From an uncultured Clostridia bacterium (GTDB taxonomy: Bacteria > Bacillota > Clostridia > Oscillospirales > Acutalibacteraceae): a stretch of DNA of 64,000 nt. Location: the NCBI GenBank assembly GCA_945876745.1, contig CAMCPL010000007.1, forward strand, positions 1 to 64,000. The letters are read 5' to 3'. Position 1 is the first letter of the stretch. Every line of letters starts with the position of its first letter. Under the pieces are notes generated by a model that searched no databases, had not been told where the DNA came from, and saw only the letters and a list, made by a program, of their open reading frames with translations. Made by a program: the position numbers and the translations under genes. Below are positions 42,429 to 51,360 of this stretch, piece by piece.

Positions 42429-42535
42429 GGTTTCTACCTCTTTCATTAATAAAATCATTTATATTATACTACGATTAACTTCAAAAATAAACACCCTTTT
42501 TGTTTTATTTCATAAAATGTAAAGGGTGAATTTTT

Positions 42536-43258
42536 ATGACTTATTTTTATACGGTTGAAGATAATGATAAACGTTTGCATTACGCAAAGGCATACCTTGA
42601 AAAAAACGGATACATTTGTGCAAAAACGCCCGAAAAAGCCGATTTTATTTTGATGGGAATTAATCCAAAGGATTTTTTGAACTATTCTTCAAAGCCTGTT
42701 TTTGCAGGAAACGTTTGCGCAAATAATGTTTATGACTATACAAAGCTTGAGGATTTTGCGCTTGAAAACGCATATTTAACAGCCGAGGGTGCACTCGCAC
42801 TTGCAGTTAATGAAAGCAACGGCTCGCTTGTCAATTCAAATATTCTTATTTTAGGCTACGGAAGAATTGCAAAAGCACTGTGCTCTTTTCTATTGCCGTT
42901 TTCAAAAAGAATTACCGTTTGCGCAAGAAATGAAACACAGCTTCTTTCGGCAAGTCTTCAGGGCTTTAATACGATTTCATTTGAAGATTTGAAGTTGAAA
43001 AATGAATACGATTTTGTTTTTAATACCGTAGCGCACCCTGTAATAAATGAATATGAGCTTCGAGCCTTAAAAGAGGATTGCCTATTGATTGACCTTGCTT
43101 CGTTTCCGGGAGGAGTTGACAAAATGTTTGCCCGTGCACTCGGCGTAAACTTGATTGAAGCGAGGGGATTGCCTGCACGATTTTCACCGAAAACTGCCGG
43201 TGAGGTTGTAGGCAAGGCTGTAATTAGTATGATTAAAGGAGGATTAGTCGGAAAATGA
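42536..43258 (+). CDS. dpaA: Dipicolinate synthase subunit A-like protein
   Basis: A 240-residue Rossmann-fold dehydrogenase. NILILGYGRIAKALCSFLL, LIDLASFPGGVD and the C-terminal GLPARFSPKTAGEVVGKAV are typical of DpaA (SpoVFA), which with DpaB makes dipicolinic acid from dihydrodipicolinate in the mother cell. It is shorter than the ~295-residue B. subtilis protein because the N-terminal domain is abbreviated. The stop overlaps the dpaB start (ATGA). Confidence 0.88.
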   Translation: MTYFYTVEDNDKRLHYAKAYLEKNGYICAKTPEKADFILMGINPKDFLNYSSKPVFAGNVCANNVYDYTKLEDFALENAYLTAEGALALAVNESNGSLVNSNILILGYGRIAKALCSFLLPFSKRITVCARNETQLLSASLQGFNTISFEDLKLKNEYDFVFNTVAHPVINEYELRALKEDCLLIDLASFPGGVDKMFARALGVNLIEARGLPARFSPKTAGEVVGKAVISMIKGGLVGK

Positions 43259-43815
43259 AAATAGGTTATTGCCTGACAGGGTCGTTTTGCACCTTTGATA
43301 AAAGTATTATCGCTTTGAAAAATCTTGTTGAAGTCGGATATGAAGTTACTCCAATAATGTCATATAACGCATATTCTATTGATACACGTTTCGGAAAAGC
43401 GAGTGACATTAATAATAGAATTAAACAGATTTGTAATAATGAAATAATACACACTATTGAAAAAGCAGAGCCGATTGGTCCTAAAAAAATGTTTGATATA
43501 TTAATCGTTGCACCCTGTACCTCGAATACTCTTGCAAAGCTTGCCAACGGTATAAACGACACCCCTGTAACAATGGCGGTAAAATCTCATTTGAGAAATG
43601 AAAGAGCGGTTGTTATCGGAGTTTCAACAAATGACGCACTTTCATCAAGCGCAAAGAATATCGGACTTTTGCTGAATATGAGAAATTACTATTTTGTACC
43701 GATGAAAATGGACTCACCGAGCAAGAAGCCGAAAAGTATAGTATGTGATTTTAGTCTTATTGAGAAAACGATAAAGAGTGCTTCAAACGGTATTCAACCA
43801 AAATTATTATTATAA
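43255..43815 (+). CDS. dpaB: Dipicolinate synthase subunit B
   Basis: A 186-residue flavoprotein-fold protein. GYCLTGSFCTFDKSI, PIMSYNAYSIDTRFG, VAPCTSNTLAKLANGINDTPVTMAVKSHLRN (only the first part is diagnostic) and GVSTNDALSSSAKNIG match SpoVFB/DpaB. Coupled to dpaA. The pair implies an organism able to form, or descended from makers of, heat-resistant spores. No SigK or SigG promoter could be identified with confidence upstream. Confidence 0.9.
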   Translation: MKIGYCLTGSFCTFDKSIIALKNLVEVGYEVTPIMSYNAYSIDTRFGKASDINNRIKQICNNEIIHTIEKAEPIGPKKMFDILIVAPCTSNTLAKLANGINDTPVTMAVKSHLRNERAVVIGVSTNDALSSSAKNIGLLLNMRNYYFVPMKMDSPSKKPKSIVCDFSLIEKTIKSASNGIQPKLLL

Positions 43816-43841
43816 AATTAAAATTAAATTGTATATATTTA

Positions 43842-43870
43842 TTGACATTCGTTAACAAAAATTATATATT
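43842..43870 (+). promoter_or_regulatory. Promoter of potABCD
   Basis: TTGACA (43842-43847) and TATATT (43865-43870) with 17-base spacing. A leader of about 95 bases follows. Confidence 0.7.
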
Positions 43871-43910
43871 TATCTTAATGCAGTCAAAACAATATTACTG
43901 TAAATCGTGA

Positions 43911-43955
43911 GGGGGTTAGTTTTGGCATTTGCCGTCTTCTTACTAACGCCTGCAA
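43911..43955 (+). promoter_or_regulatory. Structured potA leader (unassigned hairpin)
   Basis: GGGTTAGT (about 43913-43920) can pair with ACTAACGCC (43943-43951), and GGCATTTGCC (43924-43933) forms an inner hairpin. I do not recognise a riboswitch class. It lies between the promoter and the potA ribosome site, so it could be a small regulatory structure or chance pairing. Confidence 0.25.
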
Positions 43956-43973
43956 TAAAGAGGAAGTGCATAA

Positions 43974-45113
43974 TTGAAGAAGATTATTGACTTGAAGGAT
44001 GTTACGGTTAGCTACGGCGATAATACCGTATTGGAAAATTTGAATTTGTATATAAACGAAAAAGAGTTTATAACGTTGTTAGGACCGTCGGGCTGCGGAA
44101 AGACTACAACTTTGCGCGCCATTGCAGGTTTTGTAAAACCGGATAGCGGAGACATTATTTTTGAGGGTAAGCGAATTAATGATTTACCTCCTCATAAACG
44201 CAAGGTCAATACTATCTTCCAGCGTTATGCTCTTTTTTCTCATCTCAATGTATATGAGAATATTGCTTTCGGACCCCAGCTTCAAAAAAAGAGTAAAAGC
44301 GAAGTGAGAAAAATTGTCGCAGATATGCTTAGTCTTGTAAATCTCAAAGGCTTTGAAAAGCGACCAATCAATTCACTTTCCGGCGGTCAACAGCAGAGAG
44401 TTGCAATTGCAAGAGCACTTGCAAATAATCCTCACGTTTTGCTTTTAGACGAGCCGCTGGGAGCGCTTGATTTGAAACTTAGAAAGGATATGCAGCGAGA
44501 GCTGAAAAATATTCAGCAAGAACTTGGTATTACCTTTGTATATGTTACTCACGATCAGGAAGAAGCTCTTTCAATGAGCGATACCGTTGTCGTAATGGAC
44601 AAGGGTAAAATCCAGCAAATAGGAACTCCTGAGGATATTTATAACGAGCCTGTAAATGCGTTTGTTGCCGACTTTATAGGCGAGTCTAATATAGTTGATG
44701 CTATAATGCTTGACGACTATACCGTTACCTTCGGCGGAGTAAAATTCAAGTGTCTTGATAAGGGCTTCGACAAAAATGAATTTGTTGAAGCAGTTGTCAG
44801 ACCCGAGGATATTCAAATTGTAAAACCCGGTGCAAGCGCATCGCTGACCGGTAAGGTAACAAGCGTAACCTTTAAGGGTGTTCATTTTGAAATTCTTGTT
44901 GACGTAGGGGGCTTTATTTGGATGATACAGACAACCCGTGACGACGTTAAGGTTGACGACGTTATAGGTATGTATATAGAGCCTGACGCTATTCATATTA
45001 TGAAAAGAAGCGAGTATTCGGGTGAATTTGGCGACTATTCCTCATTTTCCGATGAAATGGACCATATTTCTGATGCGTCTTATAATTGGGAGGAAGAAGA
45101 GAATGACGAATAA
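43974..45113 (+). CDS. potA: Spermidine/putrescine ABC transporter ATPase
   Basis: A 379-residue ATPase starting at TTG 43974 after AGAGGAAG. Walker A is GPSGCGKTT, signature [16 protein letters not shown], Walker [12 protein letters not shown], followed by the switch His in [12 protein letters not shown]-terminal TOBE-type domain (from ~240) carries [12 protein letters not shown]-like strands. First gene of potABCD, with an 11-bp overlap to potB. Confidence 0.94.
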   Translation: MKKIIDLKDVTVSYGDNTVLENLNLYINEKEFITLLGPSGCGKTTTLRAIAGFVKPDSGDIIFEGKRINDLPPHKRKVNTIFQRYALFSHLNVYENIAFGPQLQKKSKSEVRKIVADMLSLVNLKGFEKRPINSLSGGQQQRVAIARALANNPHVLLLDEPLGALDLKLRKDMQRELKNIQQELGITFVYVTHDQEEALSMSDTVVVMDKGKIQQIGTPEDIYNEPVNAFVADFIGESNIVDAIMLDDYTVTFGGVKFKCLDKGFDKNEFVEAVVRPEDIQIVKPGASASLTGKVTSVTFKGVHFEILVDVGGFIWMIQTTRDDVKVDDVIGMYIEPDAIHIMKRSEYSGEFGDYSSFSDEMDHISDASYNWEEEENDE

Positions 45114-45963
45114 TATTGCTCGCAAACTTCTTGATAAGCCCTATTTTGTGTGGTCGGTGATGTTTATTATTGTACCGCTTGTAATGGTGGCTTACTACGC
45201 CTTTACCGATAAAACCGGAGCGTTTACATTTAATAACATAGTTGAGATAAAAAACTATATTCCGACTTTGCTTTTGTCCGTTCTTTACGGAATATGTGCA
45301 ACGCTGATATGCCTTTTAATAGGATATCCCTTTGCTTTTGCTTTGAGTAAGCATTCGTCGAATATACAGCGCACAATGGTACTTCTCATAATGCTTCCTA
45401 TGTGGATGAATTTCCTAATTAGGACATACAGTCTTATGACCATTATGGGTGATAGCGGCGTTATCAATCATTTGCTTGAATCGCTACACCTGTTGAAAAT
45501 GGTTGAAACAGACGAGGGCTTAGTTGCGCAACCGCTTCATATGCTTAATACGGGCTTTGCCGTTATTGTCGGTATGGTATATAACTTTTTACCGTATATG
45601 ATTTTGCCGATTTATTCTGTGCTTTCAAAGCTCGATTATTCCTTAGTCGAGGCGGCTCATGATTTGGGCTCAAACAAGGCGACAACATTCAGACGTGTAA
45701 TTTTGCCGCTTTCACTTCCGGGCTTGCTTTCAGGTATAACAATGGTTTTTGTACCGTGTGTGTCAACATTTTATATTACTCAAAAGCTCGGCGGCGGTCA
45801 GATTGTTCTTATCGGTGACGTTATCGAAAGTCAGTTCCAGTCCGCAAACAATTATAATTTGGGTGCGGCATTGAGCTTCGTTCTTATGATTTTGATTTTC
45901 ATTTGCCTCGGCGTTATGAATTATTTTGACGACGGAACTCAGGACGGAGGTGTTGTTATATGA
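45103..45963 (+). CDS. potB: Spermidine/putrescine ABC transporter permease PotB
   Basis: A 286-residue permease with six membrane helices. ATG 45103 follows GGGAGGAAG inside the end of potA. The EAA-loop is [27 protein letters not shown] (its EAA...G...P core is seen), which docks on Pot[20 protein letters not shown] is characteristic of PotB. Its stop overlaps the potC start (ATGA). Confidence 0.92.
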   Translation: MTNNIARKLLDKPYFVWSVMFIIVPLVMVAYYAFTDKTGAFTFNNIVEIKNYIPTLLLSVLYGICATLICLLIGYPFAFALSKHSSNIQRTMVLLIMLPMWMNFLIRTYSLMTIMGDSGVINHLLESLHLLKMVETDEGLVAQPLHMLNTGFAVIVGMVYNFLPYMILPIYSVLSKLDYSLVEAAHDLGSNKATTFRRVILPLSLPGLLSGITMVFVPCVSTFYITQKLGGGQIVLIGDVIESQFQSANNYNLGAALSFVLMILIFICLGVMNYFDDGTQDGGVVI

Positions 45964-46775
45964 GCAATAAGATATCTCCGATATCACGCATATATATGGC
46001 GCTGATATTCCTGTTTTTGTATGCACCTATTGCCGTAATGATTGTCTTTTCCTTTAATTCGGGAAGCTCAACATATATTATGGAAGGCTTTTCACTCCAT
46101 TGGTGGGAGGAAATGTTTAAGGACGCCGCGGCGATGCAGTCACTTAAAAATACTGTTGTTCTTGCGCTGGCAACGGCTGCTTGCTCAACAGTTTTGGGCA
46201 TTATGGCAAGCGTCGGATTGTTCCTTTCAAAAAATAAGATTTACCGTCGCAGTATGATGAGTGTAACAAATATTCCGATGATGAATCCCGAAATAGTAAC
46301 CGGTATTTCAATGATGCTTTTATTTGTATTTGCCGGAGCACTCGTTCATAAATCTGAGGTTTTAGGCTTTTCTACCTTGCTAATTGCACACATAACGTTT
46401 TGTTTGCCGTATGTGATACTTAATGTTATTCCCAAGCTGCGACAGTTTGATATGAATGTATATGAAGCAGCTGTTGACTTGGGCTGTAAGCCGTTTAAGG
46501 CTTTTATGAAGGTTGTTATGCCGGATATTATGAGCGGTATTATTACAGGCTGCGTAATGTCATTTACGCTTTCTCTTGACGATTTCATAATATCGTATTT
46601 TACAAACGGTCCGTCGTTCCAGACCTTGCCGATTTATATATTTTCTTTAACAAAAAAGAGAGTTAAGCCGGATATGTTTGCGCTTTCCGCATTGATGTTT
46701 CTTGCTATACTTGCGCTTCTTGTAATTATGAATGTTGCGCAGGCAAGAGCAGAGAGGAGGGAAGCGAAAAAATGA
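45960..46775 (+). CDS. potC: Spermidine/putrescine ABC transporter permease PotC
   Basis: A 271-residue permease with six helices. The EAA-loop is YEAAVDLGCKPFKAFMKVVMP, and SLDDFIISYFTNGPSFQTLP is the typical PotC end segment. It is coupled by ATGA overlap to both potB and potD. Confidence 0.93.
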   Translation: MSNKISPISRIYMALIFLFLYAPIAVMIVFSFNSGSSTYIMEGFSLHWWEEMFKDAAAMQSLKNTVVLALATAACSTVLGIMASVGLFLSKNKIYRRSMMSVTNIPMMNPEIVTGISMMLLFVFAGALVHKSEVLGFSTLLIAHITFCLPYVILNVIPKLRQFDMNVYEAAVDLGCKPFKAFMKVVMPDIMSGIITGCVMSFTLSLDDFIISYFTNGPSFQTLPIYIFSLTKKRVKPDMFALSALMFLAILALLVIMNVAQARAERREAKK

Positions 46776-48049
46776 TAAAGTTTAGAAGATTTATTTGTGC
46801 ATTTTTGTGCTTTTCACTTATTTTTTCAACTGTCGGTATCGCTGCATTTGCAAGCGATGGGGAAGAGGACGAGTATTTTTCTGACGAACAGCTCGAATAC
46901 TATGCCTCTTTAGGCTTGCAGGGAACAACACTCAATGTTTATAACTGGGGTGAGTATATTTCTGACGGCTCGGAAGGTTCAATGGATGTAATATCCGAAT
47001 TTGAACGTCTAACAGGTATTAAGGTAAATTATACTAATTTTGAGTCGAACGAAAATATGTACTCAAAATTGTCAGGCGGTGGAGTTTCGTATGATGTTAT
47101 CGTTCCGTCGGATTATATGGTAGAACGCCTTATAGAGGAGGATATGCTCCTTGAGCTTGATTACGATAATATACCGAATATGCAGTATATCCGTGAAGAT
47201 TGTCTTAATCTTCCGTTTGACCCGGAACAGAAATATTCCGTTTGCTTTAATACAGGCTATACAATTTTGATATATAATAAAACTCTTGTTAAAGAGGAGC
47301 CTGACAGCTGGAGTGTTTTGTGGGATGAGCAATATAAGGATAAGGTTTTGATGTTTAATAACAGCCGTGACTCCTTTGCAATAGCACAGCTTGTTCTCGG
47401 TCAAAGCCTTAACACAACCGCGGAACAGGATTGGGTTGACGCCGCCGAGCTTTTGGCAAAGCAAAAGGATGCAGTTAATCCCGTTTATGTAATGGACGAG
47501 GTGTTTAATCTTATGGAGTCAGGCGAATATGCTTTTGCAACCTATTATGCGGGCGACTATGTTTTGATGAACGAAAACAATGAGGACCTCGGCTTTGTTT
47601 ATCCAAAAGAGGGCGTTAACGCTTTTTACGACGCATTTTGTATTCCTAAATGTGCACAGAATAAAGCAGGCGCAGAAGCATTTATAAACTTTATGCTCGA
47701 ACCCGAGGTTGCATTTGAAAACGAGGAATACATCTATTATGCTTCGGCTAATGCGACAGTAATGGAAAACGAGGAGTCCTCTCTCTTTGAAAACGAAGCA
47801 GTTTATCCTGAAGAAGAGCCTAAAAACGAAGTTTTCTTTAATTTGCCGCAGAATATTCTTGAGCTTCAAAATAATCTTTGGTCAAAGGTAAAAAGCGGTA
47901 ATCTTAGCGTAAACAATAAGCTAAACGAAAAGAAAATTTATATTGCTTCGGGCTGTGTAGCCGGTGTGAGCGTTGTTTTGCTTGCGTTTGCGTATATCAA
48001 TAAACGCAGAAAGAAAAAAGAACAGGATTTAAGTGATTTGTATGAGTAA
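46772..48049 (+). CDS. potD: Polyamine-binding protein PotD with C-terminal membrane anchor
   Basis: A 425-residue substrate-binding protein. A Sec signal (residues 1-28, cut near AFA-SDG) lacks the lipobox cysteine usual in Firmicutes PotD. The binding domain shows LNVYNWGEYISDGS, YDVIVPSDYMVERLI and PEVAFENEEYIYYASAN. The acidic spacer and the C-terminal segment (IASGCVAGVSVVLLAFAYI, about 388-408) followed by KRRKKK make a stop-transfer anchor. So it is held in the membrane by its C-terminus instead of a lipid. Confidence 0.92.
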   Translation: MIKFRRFICAFLCFSLIFSTVGIAAFASDGEEDEYFSDEQLEYYASLGLQGTTLNVYNWGEYISDGSEGSMDVISEFERLTGIKVNYTNFESNENMYSKLSGGGVSYDVIVPSDYMVERLIEEDMLLELDYDNIPNMQYIREDCLNLPFDPEQKYSVCFNTGYTILIYNKTLVKEEPDSWSVLWDEQYKDKVLMFNNSRDSFAIAQLVLGQSLNTTAEQDWVDAAELLAKQKDAVNPVYVMDEVFNLMESGEYAFATYYAGDYVLMNENNEDLGFVYPKEGVNAFYDAFCIPKCAQNKAGAEAFINFMLEPEVAFENEEYIYYASANATVMENEESSLFENEAVYPEEEPKNEVFFNLPQNILELQNNLWSKVKSGNLSVNNKLNEKKIYIASGCVAGVSVVLLAFAYINKRRKKKEQDLSDLYE

Positions 48050-48695
48050 AATTAAATGTGCCGTATTTGATTTAGACGGCACGCTTGTGAACACTATTGA
48101 TGATTTGGCAGGTGCTTGCGAAACCTTGCTAAAGAAGTATAATTTTGGAAAAAGCTGGAGTATTGAAGATTATACAAGATTTGTCGGAAACGGCGCAAAA
48201 AAACTTGTAAAACGAGCTTTTGACGATACTCTTGATGAAGAAACTCTTAACGCACGATATGAAGAATTTAAGCCTTTGTACGACAGTATGAAGCTGAATA
48301 ATGCATATGCCTACGACGGAATTTGCGAACAGCTTAATATACTCAAGCAAAAGGGAATAAAGCTCTGCGTTGTAACAAACAAGCCGAATGTTGCGGCGAG
48401 GGGAATGGTTGAGCATATATTCGGAAAAGACCTTTTCGACTATATTATCGGGTGCGTTGACGGCGTTCCGGTCAAGCCCGACCCCACTACAACACTTCAA
48501 GCAATTAAAAGTGTTGGCTGCAAGCCGTCTGAAACGATTTTCTTCGGCGACAGCGAGGTTGATATGAGAACTGCAAAAAATGCCGACATAGAGGCTGTCG
48601 GTTGCTCTTGGGGCTATCGTAGCTTTGAAACTCTTTTTGCCGAGCATCCGAGCATTATCATTGATGAACCAAGCTACATATCAAAATTATTTTAG
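48042..48695 (+). CDS. HAD-family phosphatase (phosphoglycolate phosphatase-like)
   Basis: A 217-residue subclass IA HAD hydrolase. Motif I is FDLDGTLVNT, motif II VVTNKP, and motifs III/IV are KPDPTT and FFGDSEVDMRTAKNA. The pattern is that of Gph/PpaX-like enzymes; the physiological substrate may be phosphoglycolate or pyrophosphate. It overlaps the end of potD by 8 bp, so it is probably read with the pot operon, perhaps without functional link. Confidence 0.88.
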   Translation: MSKIKCAVFDLDGTLVNTIDDLAGACETLLKKYNFGKSWSIEDYTRFVGNGAKKLVKRAFDDTLDEETLNARYEEFKPLYDSMKLNNAYAYDGICEQLNILKQKGIKLCVVTNKPNVAARGMVEHIFGKDLFDYIIGCVDGVPVKPDPTTTLQAIKSVGCKPSETIFFGDSEVDMRTAKNADIEAVGCSWGYRSFETLFAEHPSIIIDEPSYISKLF

Positions 48696-48701
48696 AATTA
48701 A

Positions 48702-48732
48702 AAATGGGTAGTTCATATTGAACTGCCCATTT
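48702..48732. terminator. Bidirectional terminator
   Basis: Stem AAATGGGTAGTTC / GAACTGCCCATTT (one wobble) between convergent genes, with T and A tracts on either side. Confidence 0.85.
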
Positions 48733-49237
48733 ATTTTTTTATTTTGTTTATTCTCTCGATAACGAGCTTTGCCGCAAAGCCCATTAAAAGACCGGTTACC
48801 AATCCGGAAATCAGTATTACCGGAATATAATATGCAATTTGTATTGTTGACGTAAGGATAACCGCCATAATAAGCTGTCCGATATTATGGAATATACCGC
48901 CAAGCATACTAACGCCGATAATAGAAAGACTTGTTTTTTTAGTTGCCCACATTATCATAAGGCTTAAAGCACATCCGCAAAGACTGTATGCGATTGTCAT
49001 TGGATTGCCGAAAAGTAAGCCTGCAAGCAGTACGCGTATAATTGCAATAACGATTGCTTGTTTTATTGAGTTTGTATAAAGCGCAAACAGTATTACGATG
49101 TTTGCAAGACCGAGCTTTACGCCGGGTATCGGTATTAATGCATTTACGGGAATGAAGCTTTCAAGATAGCTGAATATGAACGCAAGTGCAATCATAATTC
49201 CGTAAAACGCAATATCCTTTGCTTTTGATTTTTTCAT
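48731..49237 (-). CDS. Gx transporter / heptaprenyl diphosphate synthase component I-like
   Basis: A 168-residue hydrophobic protein with five or six helices. SYLESFIPVNALIPIPGVKLGLANI, GLLFGNPMTIAYSLCG and GGIFHNIGQL are the family signatures (ECF-like 'Gx transporter'). Such proteins sit next to NusG_II, FMN-binding and ApbE genes in many Clostridia and in the Listeria electron-transfer locus, where a role in quinone or flavin supply is debated. ATG 49237 gives the typical N-terminus; earlier in-frame codons overlap the upstream gene. Confidence 0.82.
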   Translation of the reverse strand: MKKSKAKDIAFYGIMIALAFIFSYLESFIPVNALIPIPGVKLGLANIVILFALYTNSIKQAIVIAIIRVLLAGLLFGNPMTIAYSLCGCALSLMIMWATKKTSLSIIGVSMLGGIFHNIGQLIMAVILTSTIQIAYYIPVILISGLVTGLLMGFAAKLVIERINKIKK

Positions 49238-49244
49238 AACTATA

Positions 49245-49613
49245 TTATGCAACTGCGTCGATTTCGTCATCGGTAGGGGAGTCACCGATAATCGTAATAA
49301 CTAATTTATGCGGCAAACATATAATTGACTCGCCCTTGCGATATATTGCTTTGTGTTTTACGCATATACCGTCGGGACAGTTTGCGTTTGTTACAGTTGC
49401 TTTTCCGTTTTCAATTTTTAATGTGTTTGTTTCGTCGTTGAAGGTGTATTCCTTTTGAATATCTTCGTCTAATTTGAGCGTTTCGATAATATTTCCGTTT
49501 GATTCAACCTGAACATATTTTCCGCTTTCGCCGCCGAATACATAAAGACAAACTAACAGTATGCCGACAATGACACCAACGGCACCTATAACAATCAAAT
49601 CTGATTTTTTCAT
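49245..49613 (-). CDS. NusG domain II-containing membrane-anchored protein
   Basis: A 122-residue protein with one N-terminal helix (about 7-27, VIGAVGVIVGILLVCLYVF) and an exported NusG_II beta domain. CPDGICVKHKAI and ICLPHKLVITI are the family hallmarks. NusG_II proteins regularly accompany Gx transporters and FMN-binding proteins. The two cysteines in the CPDGIC motif and the one in ICLPH could form a disulfide or bind metal. Confidence 0.85.
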   Translation of the reverse strand: MKKSDLIVIGAVGVIVGILLVCLYVFGGESGKYVQVESNGNIIETLKLDEDIQKEYTFNDETNTLKIENGKATVTNANCPDGICVKHKAIYRKGESIICLPHKLVITIIGDSPTDDEIDAVA

Positions 49614-49614
49614 A

Positions 49615-50181
49615 TTATTCAGCTAAAAATTCCTGTAAATATTTACTTGAATTGTTTACGCCGTTGATTACCGCTTCGGAGGAAATTGTGCTCTTTGATA
49701 AAATATCAATCTTTGAGCCTTTTTCAATTGAGTTTGAAGAAGCAACCGGGAGCTTTCTGCCGCTGAATTGATTTTTGAATTCATCCGTCTGGATTCTAAC
49801 GCCGAGATATTCTGTTTCCTCCTGCTTGATAATATCAATGCCGCAAACATATTTACCGTCCTTTGTAATAGTAGTTGCAAGCTCAATCGGAACCTCTGCG
49901 TTATAACCGATATTACTTGTTTTAATTACATAGGCAACAAAATTACCCTGTGTGTCAAATGCTTTTTCAACACCTGTAACATTATACTCGTTGTCTTTAA
50001 CGGCAATCGGTGTTGTCATATTGATTGTAAAGCCTGTATCAACCGGGGTATTGTTCTTTTTGTCGATAGCGTTTGTAATTCCGATTGTTCCCAAAACGAC
50101 TCCAACGCTGACAATAATCATAATTACAAATGAGATAATCCATTTTTTTGAATTTGGATTGTAATGTGCCTGCTTTTTCAT
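49615..50181 (-). CDS. Membrane-anchored FMN-binding protein
   Basis: A 188-residue protein: a helix at about 13-35, then an exported FMN_bind domain. The flavinylation-type motif is DILSKSTISSEAVINGV (D-x-x-S-x-S-T), a relaxed form of the Dxx[ST]GAT motif in which ApbE attaches FMN to Thr. It is 10 bp downstream of apbE and next to the NusG_II gene, so it is probably a substrate of that ApbE and an electron carrier on the outer face of the membrane. Confidence 0.82.
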   Translation of the reverse strand: MKKQAHYNPNSKKWIISFVIMIIVSVGVVLGTIGITNAIDKKNNTPVDTGFTINMTTPIAVKDNEYNVTGVEKAFDTQGNFVAYVIKTSNIGYNAEVPIELATTITKDGKYVCGIDIIKQEETEYLGVRIQTDEFKNQFSGRKLPVASSNSIEKGSKIDILSKSTISSEAVINGVNNSSKYLQEFLAE

Positions 50182-50191
50182 AACTTTTCTC

Positions 50192-51244
50192 CTAATCTTT
50201 GCTTATGAATTTTTCAAAACCCGATGAATAGGTTTTGTTATATTGTTTATCAACCCACAGAGCCTCAACTCCGTCAAGAGCTTCAACATATTCCTTGCCC
50301 TCGTCAATGCTCATATTGAAAAGGGTAGTGGACAAAGCGTCACCTAAGCCCGAATCTTCACATAATACCGAAACACTCGCCATATATTCACTCGGCATAA
50401 GAGTATCGGGATTGATGATGTGACAGTATTTTTTATCTCCTACGTAAAAATACCGTTGATAATCTCCGCTTGTTACAACGCTCAAATCGGTTATACTTAC
50501 GGTTTCGCTGTAATCCTCTGCATTTTCCATAGGACTTTCTATTCCTATTTTCCAAAGGGTAGTGCCGTCATTGTTTTTGTAGCCGTATGTTGTAACGTTA
50601 CCGCCTATACTTATTGCGGCGCTTACCCATAAATTTTCTTTTGCGAATTGAGTTACTCTTGCAACGGCAAATCCTTTTGCAATTGCTCCTACATCAAGGT
50701 GCATATTTTTGTCGTTAAAGTATACGGTGGAATTTTCTTCATCTATTATTAAATCATCAATATTCGTATGCTCGTTTGCTTTTTTCAGCTCGTCAATATC
50801 CGGCAGCTTTGCCTGTTCGGGATAATCCTTTGCAAGCTCTCTTTCGTTGTGCCATAGTTCAAGCACGGTGCCGAAGCATATATTTGTTTTGCCTTTACTT
50901 TGAGAGTAAACTGTTTTGCCGAATTGTAATAAATCAATTATTTCTTCGCTAACCTTGACAGGCTCATTAGACGCAAGCCTGTTTACAGTACAGAGATTTG
51001 TTATATTCTCGTATTCGCTGTAAATATCGTAAAGATGGTCGTATTTTTCGAGCTCTTTGTAAAACCTTTCGTACTTTTCGTCAAAAGCCTCTTGACTGAC
51101 ATCGTATGCGATGATAGTCGAAGCGGTGTCAAACAAATCTAAGAAACTCGCAGTATATTTTTCGTATTCTGTTTTTTGAGTTGAACAAGCGCTAAACGAA
51201 AACGTAATCGTCAGCGCAAGCAATGCGCATATTATTTTTTTCAT
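50192..51244 (-). CDS. apbE: FAD:protein FMN transferase ApbE
   Basis: A 350-residue lipoprotein (lipobox SFSAC at about 20) that moves FMN from FAD to Thr residues of exported proteins. LFDTASTIIAYD, HLDVGAIAKGFAVARV and the AISIGGNVTTYG block are the family motifs, and DSGLGDALSTTLFNMS binds metal/FAD. RnfD, RnfG and the FMN-binding protein beside it are plausible substrates. No convincing ribosome site precedes the ATG; a TATAAT lies only eight bases upstream, so the transcript may be nearly leaderless. Confidence 0.93.
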   Translation of the reverse strand: MKKIICALLALTITFSFSACSTQKTEYEKYTASFLDLFDTASTIIAYDVSQEAFDEKYERFYKELEKYDHLYDIYSEYENITNLCTVNRLASNEPVKVSEEIIDLLQFGKTVYSQSKGKTNICFGTVLELWHNERELAKDYPEQAKLPDIDELKKANEHTNIDDLIIDEENSTVYFNDKNMHLDVGAIAKGFAVARVTQFAKENLWVSAAISIGGNVTTYGYKNNDGTTLWKIGIESPMENAEDYSETVSITDLSVVTSGDYQRYFYVGDKKYCHIINPDTLMPSEYMASVSVLCEDSGLGDALSTTLFNMSIDEGKEYVEALDGVEALWVDKQYNKTYSSGFEKFISKD

Positions 51245-51322
51245 ATTAAAATTATAACAGATATCAATATTATAATCAATATAAAATAATTCGAATTTTA
51301 TTTATAAATAAAGGAAAATTAA

Positions 51323-51342
51323 AGGGAGCCTTGCGGCTCCCT
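51323..51342 (-). terminator. Terminator of the lipoprotein gene
   Basis: Perfect 8-bp stem AGGGAGCC / GGCTCCCT with a 4-base loop, followed on the minus strand by a T-rich stretch, just after the stop codon at 51361. Confidence 0.85.
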
Positions 51343-51360
51343 AAGTATTCTAATTATTAA

